Shown here piece by piece: positions 17,740-26,515 of a stretch of DNA of 64,000 bases; position 1 is the stretch's first letter; each line of letters starts with the position of its first letter. Source of the stretch: Variovorax sp. Root318D1 (GTDB taxonomy: Bacteria; Pseudomonadota; Gammaproteobacteria; Burkholderiales; Burkholderiaceae_C); assembly GCF_001424835.1 (NCBI RefSeq), contig NZ_LMCQ01000012.1, positions 401,829 through 465,828 of the forward strand. Direction: 5' to 3'. The notes beneath the pieces were generated by a model that did no database searches, was not told the DNA's origin, and saw only the letters and a program-made list of their open reading frames with translations. A program made the position numbers and the translations under genes.

Positions 17740-18441
17740 ATGGCAAACATTCTCGTGGTCGATGACGAGCTGGGTATTAGGGACCTGCTCTTCGAAATTC
17801 TCAATGACGAAGGCCACAACGTGGAGCTCGCCGAAAACGCCGCCGAAGCACGGGCCGCGCGGCAACGCGCACGGCCCGACCTCGTGCTGCTCGACATCTG
17901 GATGCCCGACACTGACGGCGTCACGCTGCTCAAGGAATGGTCCACCGCTGGCCTCCTGAGCATGCCCGTCATCATGATGAGCGGCCACGCCACCATCGAC
18001 ACGGCGGTCGATGCCACGCGTATTGGCGCCTTCGCATTCCTCGAAAAACCCATCACCCTGCAGAAGCTGCTCAAGGCCGTGGAGCAGGGGCTCGCGCGCG
18101 AAAGCGCAAGGCGTGCGGCGGCGGGCGTCGTTCCCCCGCCCGCGGGCGTCAACCCGTCGACCGCCATCACCACCACGGGCGACAGCCTGCTGCTGGCCTC
18201 GCTGGCGGCGGTGCCAGTGCCCGACGCCGGGCCGCAATCGACACAGAGCTTCGACCTGGACCGTCCGCTGCGCGATGCGCGCGACGGCTTCGAGAAGGCC
18301 TACTTTGAATTCCATCTGGCCATGGAGAACGGTTCGATGACGCGCGTGGCCGAGAAGACAGGCCTCGAGCGGACCCATCTTTATCGCAAGCTCAAACAAC
18401 TTGGGGTCGATCTTTCGAGAGGCCGCAGAAGCGCTGTATAA
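17740..18441 (+). CDS. NtrX-like response regulator lacking the AAA+ domain
   Basis: This 233-residue protein has an N-terminal receiver domain (about 1-120; DD at the start, phospho-Asp in LVLLDIWMPDTDG, Lys in FLEKPI) of the NtrC type. A Pro/Ala-rich linker of about 60 residues follows. A C-terminal Fis-type helix-turn-helix then appears (AEKTGLERTHLYRKLKQLGV). The sigma-54-interacting AAA+ ATPase that separates these parts in NtrX is absent. It probably acts as a phosphorylation-controlled DNA-binding protein without sigma-54 activation. The start MANILVVDD at 17740 is chosen because the receiver domain begins there. Confidence 0.88.
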   Translation: MANILVVDDELGIRDLLFEILNDEGHNVELAENAAEARAARQRARPDLVLLDIWMPDTDGVTLLKEWSTAGLLSMPVIMMSGHATIDTAVDATRIGAFAFLEKPITLQKLLKAVEQGLARESARRAAAGVVPPPAGVNPSTAITTTGDSLLLASLAAVPVPDAGPQSTQSFDLDRPLRDARDGFEKAYFEFHLAMENGSMTRVAEKTGLERTHLYRKLKQLGVDLSRGRRSAV

Positions 18442-18442
18442 T
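18414..18442 (+). promoter_or_regulatory. Promoter of tRNA-Phe
   Basis: A perfect -10 box TATAAT lies at 18437-18442, with a moderate -35 box TTCGAG at 18414-18419 and a 17-nt spacer. The -10 box includes the TAA stop codon of the regulator gene, so the promoter is embedded in the 3' end of that gene. The start site would fall about 10 nt before the mature tRNA. Confidence 0.65.
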
Positions 18443-18459
18443 TTAAGGCTGCACACCAA

Positions 18460-18535
18460 GGCCCGGTAGCTCAGTTGGTAGAGCAGCGGATTGAAAATCC
18501 GCGTGTCGGTGGTTCGATTCCGCCCCAGGCCACCA
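18460..18535 (+). tRNA. pheT: tRNA-Phe (anticodon GAA)
   Basis: This 76-nt tRNA has the anticodon GAA at 18493-18495 in the loop TTGAAAA, a TTCGATT T loop and an encoded CCA. The acceptor stem pairs GGCCCGG with CCAGGCC, which leaves a C-A mismatch at the fifth pair. All other stems are sound. Confidence 0.95.
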
Positions 18536-18541
18536 AATTCC

Positions 18542-18575
18542 AAGCCCTTGATCCTCCCCAGGATCAAGGGCTTTT
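18542..18575 (+). terminator. Intrinsic terminator after tRNA-Phe
   Basis: A perfect 14-bp stem (AAGCCCTTGATCCT and AGGATCAAGGGCTT) closes the tetraloop CCCC and ends in a run of five T. It starts 6 nt after the tRNA CCA. Confidence 0.93.
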
Positions 18576-18739
18576 TGCTTTGGCCCTTGCTGTTGCCGTT
18601 CGGCCTTTGCCTTTTTTCAAGATGCAACGGTTCGCTTCACCTACGCCGATGTGAGCATCACCCTACAGAAAGCGTGCGCCTGAAAAATAGAGTGGCTCAT
18701 GTGCGAGGCAAGGTTTGTTTCGCGCACGAGAAAATCGAA

Positions 18740-19423
18740 ATGTCTTCCCAGGCCCGCCCCATCGAACGGCACACGCTTCGAATCCGCGTCCAATCCGTCT
18801 CGCTCGAAGCCGATCTGAGCTTGCCGGGTGCGGCGCGCGGCATCGTGCTGTTTGCGCACGGGAGCGGCAGCAGCCGCTTCAGCCCGCGTAACCGGGAGGT
18901 CGCCGAGCGCCTCAACGAGGCCGAGCTCGCGACGATGCTGGTCGACCTTCTGACCTCCGACGAAGAGGCCGTCGATGAACGTACGCGCGAACTGCGTTTC
19001 GACATCGGCATGCTGGCTGATCGGCTCGTCGGGTTGACCGACTGGCTGCGCGTGCATGAAGAGACCGCGGCGCTCAGGATCGGCTATTTCGGCGCCAGCA
19101 CCGGTGCGGGTGCCGCGCTGGTGGCGGCCGCCGAGCGGCCCGACATGGTCGATGCGGTGGTATCCCGCGGTGGGCGACCGGACCTCGCTGGGCCTTCGCT
19201 GGAGCGCGTGCGCGCACCCACGCTGTTGATCGTCGGTGGCAGCGATGGGCCGGTGATCGACATGAATTGGCAAGCGCTCGCGGCGCTGCACACAGAGAAG
19301 CGGCTGTCGATCGTGCCCGGCGCAACCCACCTGTTCGAGGAGCCCGACGCTCTGGGCGCCGTGTCCGTGTTGGCGCGCGACTGGTTCAAGCGATACCTCG
19401 ACCAACCCAGGAGTGCGAAATGA
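18740..19423 (+). CDS. Alpha/beta hydrolase, dienelactone-hydrolase-like
   Basis: This 227-residue cytosolic protein shows an alpha/beta-hydrolase core: an oxyanion-side strand IVLFAHGSGSSR, the nucleophile elbow GYFGASTGAG (Ser near residue 120), an Asp in LLIVGGSDGP and a His in PGATHLFEE. The substrate cannot be read from sequence. The ATG at 18740 is preferred over an earlier open frame that runs through the tRNA. Its TGA overlaps the ATG of the DUF427 gene, so the two are translationally coupled. Confidence 0.85.
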   Translation: MSSQARPIERHTLRIRVQSVSLEADLSLPGAARGIVLFAHGSGSSRFSPRNREVAERLNEAELATMLVDLLTSDEEAVDERTRELRFDIGMLADRLVGLTDWLRVHEETAALRIGYFGASTGAGAALVAAAERPDMVDAVVSRGGRPDLAGPSLERVRAPTLLIVGGSDGPVIDMNWQALAALHTEKRLSIVPGATHLFEEPDALGAVSVLARDWFKRYLDQPRSAK

Positions 19424-19803
19424 GCAAGTCGCCAGGACACCGTAAATGGCCTGATCACCAGGTGCGGGAAGAACAGCTGCAGCAGCCGGTGGAGGTCGAG
19501 GTCGAAGGGGTTGTCGTCGTCAACTCAGGAGACGTCATCAAGGTGGTCGAAGACAAGTCCCCGGTGCGCTACTACTTTCCACGCACCGACGTTCGCATGG
19601 ACATGCTGAAGCGCTCGGAGACCACTTCCGAATGTCCGTTCAAGGGCCATGCGAACTACTACAGCTTGAGGCTGGGTGAACGGCAGCTCGATGACGTGGT
19701 CTGGACCTATGAAGACCCGTACGACGAACACAAGGCACTGAAAGATCGCATCGCGTTCTACGACGACCGGTTTCCGGAGATCCACATTCGTCCGAAGGGC
19801 TGA
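19420..19803 (+). CDS. DUF427 domain protein
   Basis: This 127-residue protein matches the DUF427 fold, with VVEDKSPVRYYFPRTDVRMD, the cysteine segment SECPFKGHANYYSL and the ending AFYDDRFPEIHI. It has no signal peptide. The role of the family is not established. The ATGA overlap with the hydrolase gene suggests that the two products work together. Confidence 0.85.
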   Translation: MSKSPGHRKWPDHQVREEQLQQPVEVEVEGVVVVNSGDVIKVVEDKSPVRYYFPRTDVRMDMLKRSETTSECPFKGHANYYSLRLGERQLDDVVWTYEDPYDEHKALKDRIAFYDDRFPEIHIRPKG

Positions 19804-19966
19804 GCCTGCGGGGTGCCCGGCATGTGCGCACGCAACGGCGGCGCGTTTACTTACGCGCGATGGGCATGCGGTTGCTAAAAAAACCGATTCGCAAACACAT
19901 GCTTTCAAAAAGGAACGACATGATTGACCACCATCTCGCGCCCGGCGCGAAGAAGGCCGCCGGCGG

Positions 19967-21076
19967 ATGAACGAGACGATTGCCGCCCTCTCCGACAAGA
20001 CGCTGCTGGGGTTGCCCGCGACCGACCTGGCCCTGGCGATGGCAGCCGCACTCGCGGCCTACCTTGCCATGCGGCTCGTGCTGCGCTACGTGATCGATCG
20101 CATGCGAAAAATTGCGCAGCACACCGACAACCGCATAGACGACATGGTGGTCGACGTGCTCGGCAGTACCAACCGCGTGTTTCTGCTGCTCGCGGCGCTG
20201 CTTGTCGGCGTCGGCATGCTCGACCTGGCGGAGCGCTGGAACCAGCGTGTCGGGCAGCTGTGGTTCATTGCACTCGCGCTGCAAACGGGCCTGTGGTTCA
20301 CCAAGGCCATCAGCTTCGGGCTGCGCCGTTACGAGTCGCGCCACAGCTCTGCAGGCATGACGCAGGTGAGTGCGTCGGCCGTGCTGTTGTCGTGGTCGAT
20401 GCGCACGCTGCTCTGGGCGGTGGTGCTGCTCGCGGTGTTGTCGAACCTGGGCGTCAACATCACCGCCTTCGTGGCCAGCCTTGGCGTGGGGGGCATTGCC
20501 ATCGCACTGGCTGTTCAGAACATTTTGGGCGACCTGTTCGCGTCGCTTTCGATCGCGGTCGACAAGCCCTTCGAGGTGGGCGATGCCATCGGCATCGGCG
20601 ACATGTCCGGAACGGTGGAGCACATCGGCCTCAAGACCACGCGCCTGCGCAGCCTGACCGGCGAGCAGATCGTCATCAGCAACACCGACCTGCTCAAGCA
20701 GGTGGTGAAGAACTATCGCCGCATGAACGAGCGGCGCATTGCATTCAAGTTTGGCATGAGCTATCGCAGCGCTCCGGAAAAGCTGGAGGCCATCCCGGGC
20801 ATCGTGAAGCGGCTGATCGAATCGCGGCCCGCGCTGCGCCTGGACCGCGTGCACTTCCAGGCCTTCGGCCAAAGCTCGCTCGACTTCGAGGTCGTCTACT
20901 TCGTGACGAGCGCGGACTACGGTCTCTACATGGACGAGCAGCAACGCCTCAACCTGCAGATGATGCGTGAGTTCGAGCGGCTGGGCGTCGAGCTCGCCAT
21001 TCCGACCCAGGCCCTGTACGTTGCGCCCACCGAGGGCCGCCGCGCCGTGGCGAAGGAACTGGCCACTCAGGATTGA
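19967..21076 (+). CDS. MscS-family mechanosensitive ion channel
   Basis: This 369-residue inner-membrane protein has an N-terminal span (about 18-40), two more around 60-85 and 95-115, and then the pore-lining helix and the adjacent signature (LGVGGIAIALAVQNILGD followed by AVDKPFEVGD). The beta domain and the C-terminal alpha/beta domain follow. MscS channels open on membrane tension and release solutes after osmotic downshock. Length is slightly above E. coli MscS (286). It is a single gene in a 163-nt and convergent setting. Confidence 0.92.
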   Translation: MNETIAALSDKTLLGLPATDLALAMAAALAAYLAMRLVLRYVIDRMRKIAQHTDNRIDDMVVDVLGSTNRVFLLLAALLVGVGMLDLAERWNQRVGQLWFIALALQTGLWFTKAISFGLRRYESRHSSAGMTQVSASAVLLSWSMRTLLWAVVLLAVLSNLGVNITAFVASLGVGGIAIALAVQNILGDLFASLSIAVDKPFEVGDAIGIGDMSGTVEHIGLKTTRLRSLTGEQIVISNTDLLKQVVKNYRRMNERRIAFKFGMSYRSAPEKLEAIPGIVKRLIESRPALRLDRVHFQAFGQSSLDFEVVYFVTSADYGLYMDEQQRLNLQMMREFERLGVELAIPTQALYVAPTEGRRAVAKELATQD

Positions 21077-22470
21077 TCAAGGCTTCGTTCCACGGCCGCC
21101 ACAAGGTCGTCGGGATGCAGCATCGCGGCGCGGGCTTTTGCTGCGGTCTCGTACTGGTGCAGCGCGGCCCGTAACCGCGGCGCGGTTTGGAGTTCATTCC
21201 ATACAGGAGCGAGGGCGGAATGCGGCGGCGATTTCCCGCGCGCCACCTGGAGCGCGAAGGCGAGGCTGGCGGGCTCTGCGAGCAGCACGGCCTTGCTCGC
21301 CGCACTCAACACCTGCGGCGGCGGCTCGGCCGTTGCCGAGCAGCAATAGATCACGTGCGACGGCAGCAAATGGCCCACGGGTTCGAGTTGGCGAAGTGAG
21401 GCTCCGAGAAAGCGTGCCTCGCCATCGGCCGAGGCAAAGGCGTACGCCGTTTCGGCGCTTGCATGCGCGAGCCGCCGCAAGCCTCGCAACAGGCGAGGAA
21501 AATCGGACATCGCCGCAGCAGGCGACGCCTTGATCTCGGCGAGAAGAATCAGCTCGGCGGCAGCGCCTGGTTCACCATGCAAGAGTGCGGCATCCCACTC
21601 TTCCTTGGCCTTGTTCGCCGTTCCCGGAAACCCGCGCGGCGTTCGAAGACTGCGCACCACGCGATAGCCGGCTGCCCCTTCACGATGGCGATTCAGCAGC
21701 TCGGCCAACTTGCCGAACGCTGCGGCGGCCGCCTGCTCGGCCCTCTCGCCCTCGCGCGCCGATGTGCGACCTTTTGCGGCAGCGGCATGGCTGCCCGCCA
21801 GTGGCCCGCGCCGTTCGCAGAGTGCCTGGTAGCGCCGCACTGCATCGAGGCGGAGCAATTCGTCGCCGCGCTGAAGTCGCGTCAGTGCCGGGCTGGAGCG
21901 CATCGCTTCGAGTGGCGCGCGCAATTCCGGTTGTTCGGTAAGGCCCTGCGCAAGCGCGCGTTCGACAGCCTGCGCCAGTGCTGCCCAAGAGCCCGCCGCC
22001 GCCAGCGCATGCAGCCGCGCCAGCGCCTCGCGCACCGCGCCGGCAGGCATGCGCCGCAGCTTGCCCGGATGCGCGATCGAATTGGTTGCGGTTCTCACGG
22101 CACGCTGATCGGCCGCGCGGGCTCTGCGCAGCTGCACGTGTTCGTGAACCGCCGTCTCTTGCGCCTGCAGCACGATCGCCTGAAAGGCCGGGTCGCCGCC
22201 GTCCGTTGCGAGCGCCTGACGGATCAACTGCGCGAGCGCGCAGGTGAACATCTCTTGCGACTGCGCCGATGGCGGAAGACGCCGCTCTTTGGCAAGGCAA
22301 GCGCCTGCTATTGCGAAGGCGAGCGCGACGTCGGCGCCGCTGGCCACGGCTGCTTCAGCGTTGCCTGGCAAAGGTGGCATGCGGTATCGGCGCGGTGCAG
22401 TACGCAGGGCGTCGAGAAGAAGCTCGTCGAGGTGGTGTGGCAAATCGATTCGAACTCGAGACAACAGCAC
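21067..22470 (-). CDS. Uncharacterised protein with a PD-(D/E)XK nuclease-like motif
   Basis: I do not recognise a named family for this 467-residue protein. The N-terminal 230 residues are Ala- and Arg-rich and helical. The C-terminal half contains WDAALL (Asp293), then 18 residues, then LAEIKAS (Glu312, Lys314), the spacing and hydrophobic setting of a PD-(D/E)XK nuclease core. A helix with a conserved-looking Glu (GERAEQAAAAAFGKL) precedes it. No signal peptide or membrane span is seen. It overlaps the end of the convergent MscS gene by 10 nt. A nuclease function is an inference from the motif alone. Confidence 0.6.
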   Translation of the reverse strand: MLLSRVRIDLPHHLDELLLDALRTAPRRYRMPPLPGNAEAAVASGADVALAFAIAGACLAKERRLPPSAQSQEMFTCALAQLIRQALATDGGDPAFQAIVLQAQETAVHEHVQLRRARAADQRAVRTATNSIAHPGKLRRMPAGAVREALARLHALAAAGSWAALAQAVERALAQGLTEQPELRAPLEAMRSSPALTRLQRGDELLRLDAVRRYQALCERRGPLAGSHAAAAKGRTSAREGERAEQAAAAAFGKLAELLNRHREGAAGYRVVRSLRTPRGFPGTANKAKEEWDAALLHGEPGAAAELILLAEIKASPAAAMSDFPRLLRGLRRLAHASAETAYAFASADGEARFLGASLRQLEPVGHLLPSHVIYCCSATAEPPPQVLSAASKAVLLAEPASLAFALQVARGKSPPHSALAPVWNELQTAPRLRAALHQYETAAKARAAMLHPDDLVAAVERSLDQS

Positions 22471-22666
22471 AGGCTCACTCTACCCTGGCTCTGCCAAGTG
22501 ACATTCCTGAGCCCATCGGCGGCTCGATGTGACGCCGATTGTCATTTTTGACGCACCTGCGGCGCGCCGCCGCGCCGACCAAGGCTGATCAATGAATGGG
22601 AAAGGTTTCATCCGCCAATTGGCATGCATGTTGCGGTAACAATTGCTAACCAATCCCAATCCCGAC

Positions 22667-24919
22667 ATGCATCCACAAGACAGCGAAAACAAAATTCCTC
22701 TAGACCGACGTGCTTTCTGCATCAGCGCGGTGAGCCTGGCCGCGCTCGGCACCACCGCATGTGGAGGCGGCGGAGGAGGAGGGGGCGGTGGCATAGCGGC
22801 AGGCGGCTTCGGCACCGTGGCCGCCGCGCCGCAGGACGCCTCGGCCGCGTCGGTTGCTGCGCCCGCTGCGCCTACGGATTCCTCGGCCGAAAACGCACCC
22901 GCTCCGGCACCGTCGCCATCCACGTCGCGAAAGTTCGTGCACCCTGGCCTCTTGCACACCGAGGCCGACTTCGAGCGCATGCGCGCAAAGGTCGCGGCCA
23001 ATGCGCAGCCTTGGCTCGACGGCTGGAACAGGTTGCAAGCCAATGGCCGTTCGCAACTTGGCGCCACGCCGCGGCCACTCGCCACGGTGATTCGCGGCGG
23101 AGACGGCCAGAACTTTGCGCAGATGTACATCGACATCGCTCGAAGCTATCAGCTGGCGCTGCGCTGGAAGGTGTCGCAAGACACGCGCTATGCCGATCTA
23201 GCGGTCGTCTTCCTCAACGCCTGGTCGTCCACGCTGACCTCGATCGAGGGCAACGCGGACCGCTTCCTGGCGGCGGGCATCTACGGTCACCAGTTCGCGA
23301 ACGCGGCCGAGATCATGCGGTCCTATCCGGGCTGGGCGGCAAGCGACTTTGCACGCTTCCAGAACATGATGCTGACGGTGTTCTATCCGCTCAACCACAA
23401 CTTCCTCGTCAACCACAACGGCGCCGAAATCACCAACTATTGGGCCAACTGGGATCAATGCACGCTGGCCTCGATCCTGGCCATCGGCGTGCTGTGCGAC
23501 CGGCCTGACCTCTACGACGAGGCGCTCGGCTACTACAAGACCGGCCAGGGCAACGGCGCCGGCCTGCAGGCCGTCTATCACGTGCATCCGGGCTACCTTG
23601 GCCAGTGGCAGGAGAGCGGCCGCGACCAGGGCCATTGCACCCTGGGCATCGGCTTGGCGGGCGTGTTCTGCGAGATGGCCTGGAACCAGGGCGACGACGT
23701 CTATGGCTACGAAAACAACCGCTTTTTGGCCGGCGCCGAGTACGTGGCCAAGTCCAACCTTCGCGATGTCTCGGGCGACTTCTACACCGTGCCGTTCCTC
23801 ACCAACATCAACAGGCAGGGAACGCAGAGCGTGCTGTCGACCGGCGCCCAAGGGCACCGGCGCGGCGTCTGGGAAAGCGTGTACAACCACTACGCGAACC
23901 GGCTTGGCATCGCGACGCCCTACACGTCGCTGCAGGCCATCCAGATGCGCCCCGAAAACGATGGCAACAACGGCGACCAGTTGGGCTTCGGAACGCTCAC
24001 CTATACGCGCGACCCGATCCCCACGCTCGTGCCGCCGAGCGGGCTCACGGCGCGGGTGCGCGCAGCGCAGGTCGATTTGTCGTGGTGGGGCAGCACCGGT
24101 GCGCTGAGCTACACCGTCAAGCGCGCGGCCAACGCGGGCGGCCCCTACACCACAGTCACCTCGGGCATCACCGATACGCTCACCTTCACTGACAGTACCG
24201 TCAGCGCCGGCGAGGTGTGGCACTACGTGGTGGTGGCGGTGAACGCGGGCGGCGAGAGTACTCCGTCGGCCGAGGCAAGGGCCGCCATCAAAGCCGAGTT
24301 GCTGATGCAGCTCAAGTTCGACGAAGCGCAAGGTACTTTGGCCGCCGATGCGGCGGGCCGCTTTGCTGCCAGCACACTCGCGGGCGGTGCGGCGTGGGTA
24401 GCGGGGCACGAGGGCGGCGCCGTCGGCCTGGCAAGCGCAGCGGACTACGTCAGCCTTCCGGCGGCGCCGGTGAAGAACCTGGCCGACTTCACGATCGCAT
24501 GCTGGGTGTACCTGGACGCCATCTCGACGTGGTCGCGCGTGTTCGATTTCGGCTCCGGCCAACGCCGCTACATGATGCTGACGCCACGCAACGGCGCTGG
24601 CGTGGTGCGCTATGCGATCACCACCGTGCATGGCTACAACAACCAGGTGATCGAGGGCTCGTCGCCGCTGCCCACCGGCCGCTGGGTGCATGTGGCCGTG
24701 ACCCTGTCCGGAGCACTCGGCACACTGTACGTCGATGGCGCGGTGGCCGGCAGCAATGCGCAGATGACGCTGTCCCCGTTCGATCTTGGCGAGACCACGC
24801 AGAACTTTCTCGGCCGCTCGCAGTATTCGAACGATCCATTCCTGCGCGGCCGGCTCGATGACTTCCGCATCTACCACGGTGCGCTGACGGCGTCAGAGAT
24901 CGCGTCGCTGGCCGCGTAG
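22667..24919 (+). CDS. Alginate-lyase-family lipoprotein with FN3 and LamG domains
   Basis: This 750-residue exported protein starts at ATG 22667 (a TTG at 22643 is less likely). The signal has a twin-arginine-like start (DRRAFCIS) and a lipobox-like site ending at the Cys before a run of ten Gly, so it is probably a surface lipoprotein. Residues about 90-400 resemble the alginate lyase (PL5-like) alpha-barrel, with NHNGAEITNYWANWDQC as the likely active-site region. A fibronectin type III domain (about 455-540) and a LamG/concanavalin-like domain (about 545-745) follow. It probably degrades or binds an acidic polysaccharide; the substrate is not shown. Confidence 0.78.
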   Translation: MHPQDSENKIPLDRRAFCISAVSLAALGTTACGGGGGGGGGGIAAGGFGTVAAAPQDASAASVAAPAAPTDSSAENAPAPAPSPSTSRKFVHPGLLHTEADFERMRAKVAANAQPWLDGWNRLQANGRSQLGATPRPLATVIRGGDGQNFAQMYIDIARSYQLALRWKVSQDTRYADLAVVFLNAWSSTLTSIEGNADRFLAAGIYGHQFANAAEIMRSYPGWAASDFARFQNMMLTVFYPLNHNFLVNHNGAEITNYWANWDQCTLASILAIGVLCDRPDLYDEALGYYKTGQGNGAGLQAVYHVHPGYLGQWQESGRDQGHCTLGIGLAGVFCEMAWNQGDDVYGYENNRFLAGAEYVAKSNLRDVSGDFYTVPFLTNINRQGTQSVLSTGAQGHRRGVWESVYNHYANRLGIATPYTSLQAIQMRPENDGNNGDQLGFGTLTYTRDPIPTLVPPSGLTARVRAAQVDLSWWGSTGALSYTVKRAANAGGPYTTVTSGITDTLTFTDSTVSAGEVWHYVVVAVNAGGESTPSAEARAAIKAELLMQLKFDEAQGTLAADAAGRFAASTLAGGAAWVAGHEGGAVGLASAADYVSLPAAPVKNLADFTIACWVYLDAISTWSRVFDFGSGQRRYMMLTPRNGAGVVRYAITTVHGYNNQVIEGSSPLPTGRWVHVAVTLSGALGTLYVDGAVAGSNAQMTLSPFDLGETTQNFLGRSQYSNDPFLRGRLDDFRIYHGALTASEIASLAA

Positions 24920-24940
24920 CGACGCATCGAGCCGATATTG

Positions 24941-26044
24941 CTAAACCGCTCCGTGCGCCTCTACGTAGAGTGCATAGAGCGAATGGCTGCTCGCCATGTA
25001 GAGTCGGTTGCGCTTCGGCCCGCCGAACTCGAGATTGGCGCAGCGCTCCGGAAGCCGGATGAAGCCGATCGGCTTGCCTTGCGGGTTGAAGACCTTCACG
25101 CCGTCGAAATCCTCCGACTTTCCGAGCGGCAGGTGGGCCTTCATACCGCCGCCGATGTCGGTCGGCTCAGGCGCGAACGCGCCGCTGAAGCCCCAGCCGC
25201 ACCAGAGGTTGCCGTCGCGGTCGACGCGAAATCCGTCCAGCGCACCCGGCCCGTCCGCATCGATCAGCTTGGTCTTGTTCGATACGCTGGTGCCGTCGGC
25301 TGACACGTCGTAGCTCCAAATGCTGCGGTGAGGCGTGCCTTTCCACTCGACCACGTAGAGCTTCTTCTCGTCCGGCGAAAACGCGAGGCCGTTCGGGTTC
25401 ACCAGATCGGTGATCACCGCGGTGAGCTTGCCGTCCGTTGCAATGCGATAGACATTGGTCGTCGCCTGTTCCGGCGTGGCCCTGGAGCCTTCCCATTCGC
25501 CGTTGATGCCGAAGGTCGGGTCGGTGAACCACACGGTGTCGTCGGACCTCACCACCACGTCATTGGGCGCATTGAGCTTCTTGCCCTCGAAGCTGTCGGC
25601 CAGCACCGTCATGCGGCCGTCCTTCTCGGTGCGCACCACGCGGCGCGTGACCGAGTGCTCGCAGGTGACGAGGCGGCCCTGGCGATCACGCGTGTTGCCA
25701 TTGGCGAAGTTGGCGTTCTGCTTGTGCACCGAGAACCTGCCCGTCTTCTCGTCGTACTTCATGATCCGGTTGTTGGGGATGTCGCTGCACAGCAGGTAGC
25801 CGCCCTCGGGAAAATACACCGGACCCTCCGCCCAACGCATGCCCGTGCCCACCTGCTCGATGGTGCTGCTGTAGATGCGGTACCTGGCAAAGCTCGGATC
25901 CAGGATCAGCACCGAGGGATCCGGATAGCGCTGGTTGGGCTTGAATTCAAAAGATTGCGCATCGGCCAATCCCGTGAGGGCCGCCAATCCGGAACCTGCG
26001 GCGGTCTTCAGGAACTGGCGGCGATGACGGCTTCCCTTCTGCAT
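24941..26044 (-). CDS. SMP-30/gluconolactonase family protein, Tat-exported
   Basis: This 367-residue protein has a clear twin-arginine signal (RRQFLKTAAG) and ends its leader near ALTGLADAQS. The mature part is a six-bladed beta-propeller of the SMP-30/gluconolactonase family: GMRWAEGPVYFPEGGYLLCS, PNDVVVRSDDTVWFTDP and NPNGLAFSPDEKKLYV carry the usual metal-binding Glu, Asn and Asp. It probably hydrolyses a sugar lactone in the periplasm. It is convergent with the polysaccharide-lyase gene, 21 nt away. Confidence 0.88.
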   Translation of the reverse strand: MQKGSRHRRQFLKTAAGSGLAALTGLADAQSFEFKPNQRYPDPSVLILDPSFARYRIYSSTIEQVGTGMRWAEGPVYFPEGGYLLCSDIPNNRIMKYDEKTGRFSVHKQNANFANGNTRDRQGRLVTCEHSVTRRVVRTEKDGRMTVLADSFEGKKLNAPNDVVVRSDDTVWFTDPTFGINGEWEGSRATPEQATTNVYRIATDGKLTAVITDLVNPNGLAFSPDEKKLYVVEWKGTPHRSIWSYDVSADGTSVSNKTKLIDADGPGALDGFRVDRDGNLWCGWGFSGAFAPEPTDIGGGMKAHLPLGKSEDFDGVKVFNPQGKPIGFIRLPERCANLEFGGPKRNRLYMASSHSLYALYVEAHGAV

Positions 26045-26212
26045 CGGTAGATCTCCTGTGTCGTATGAAAAGGTACGGCTCGCCTGTGCTCACAGGCGAG
26101 GGCGGACCGATCTTACGTACAAGAGGACGCCGGAGACATTGCCCATCTGCGGCGGCAACAAGCCGGTCGGCGCGATGGCCGACCGTGGCAGGCCGTCTGT
26201 AGCCCGCGCGGG

Positions 26213-26428
26213 TCACGCGTTCTGGGGCTGGGCGGACGAAGTGCGTCGTCGAATTTCAGTTTGGAGCGCGCGCTGTCCCGCTGCCAGCGCGGCTTCATAG
26301 GAGTCAGTCGCGTCGAAAGCGTCACGAAGCACTTTGGGGTTTGCCCCCTCCGCATCCGTTTCGAGCAGGCGCCAGACATATGAACCGAGGGCTGGCTCCT
26401 CGATGATGAGTTCGATGGGGTGTGTCAT
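26213..26428 (-). CDS. Small hypothetical protein (71 aa)
   Basis: This 71-residue protein begins THPIELIIEEPALGSYVWRL and has a balanced, acidic composition without signal or membrane span. I do not recognise the family. Codon use is GC-rich like its neighbours and the start is ATG, but the ribosome-binding site is weak. It lies between the SMP-30 gene and the copper-operon remnant. Confidence 0.55.
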   Translation of the reverse strand: MTHPIELIIEEPALGSYVWRLLETDAEGANPKVLRDAFDATDSYEAALAAGQRALQTEIRRRTSSAQPQNA

Positions 26429-26515
26429 GCGCTCAACTTGCCTAAGTGGCGGCGGGATGTCTGTAGGCCGAATTCGAATGCTGCTTGAATTGGCCGTGCG
26501 GTACCCCGGCCAGCG

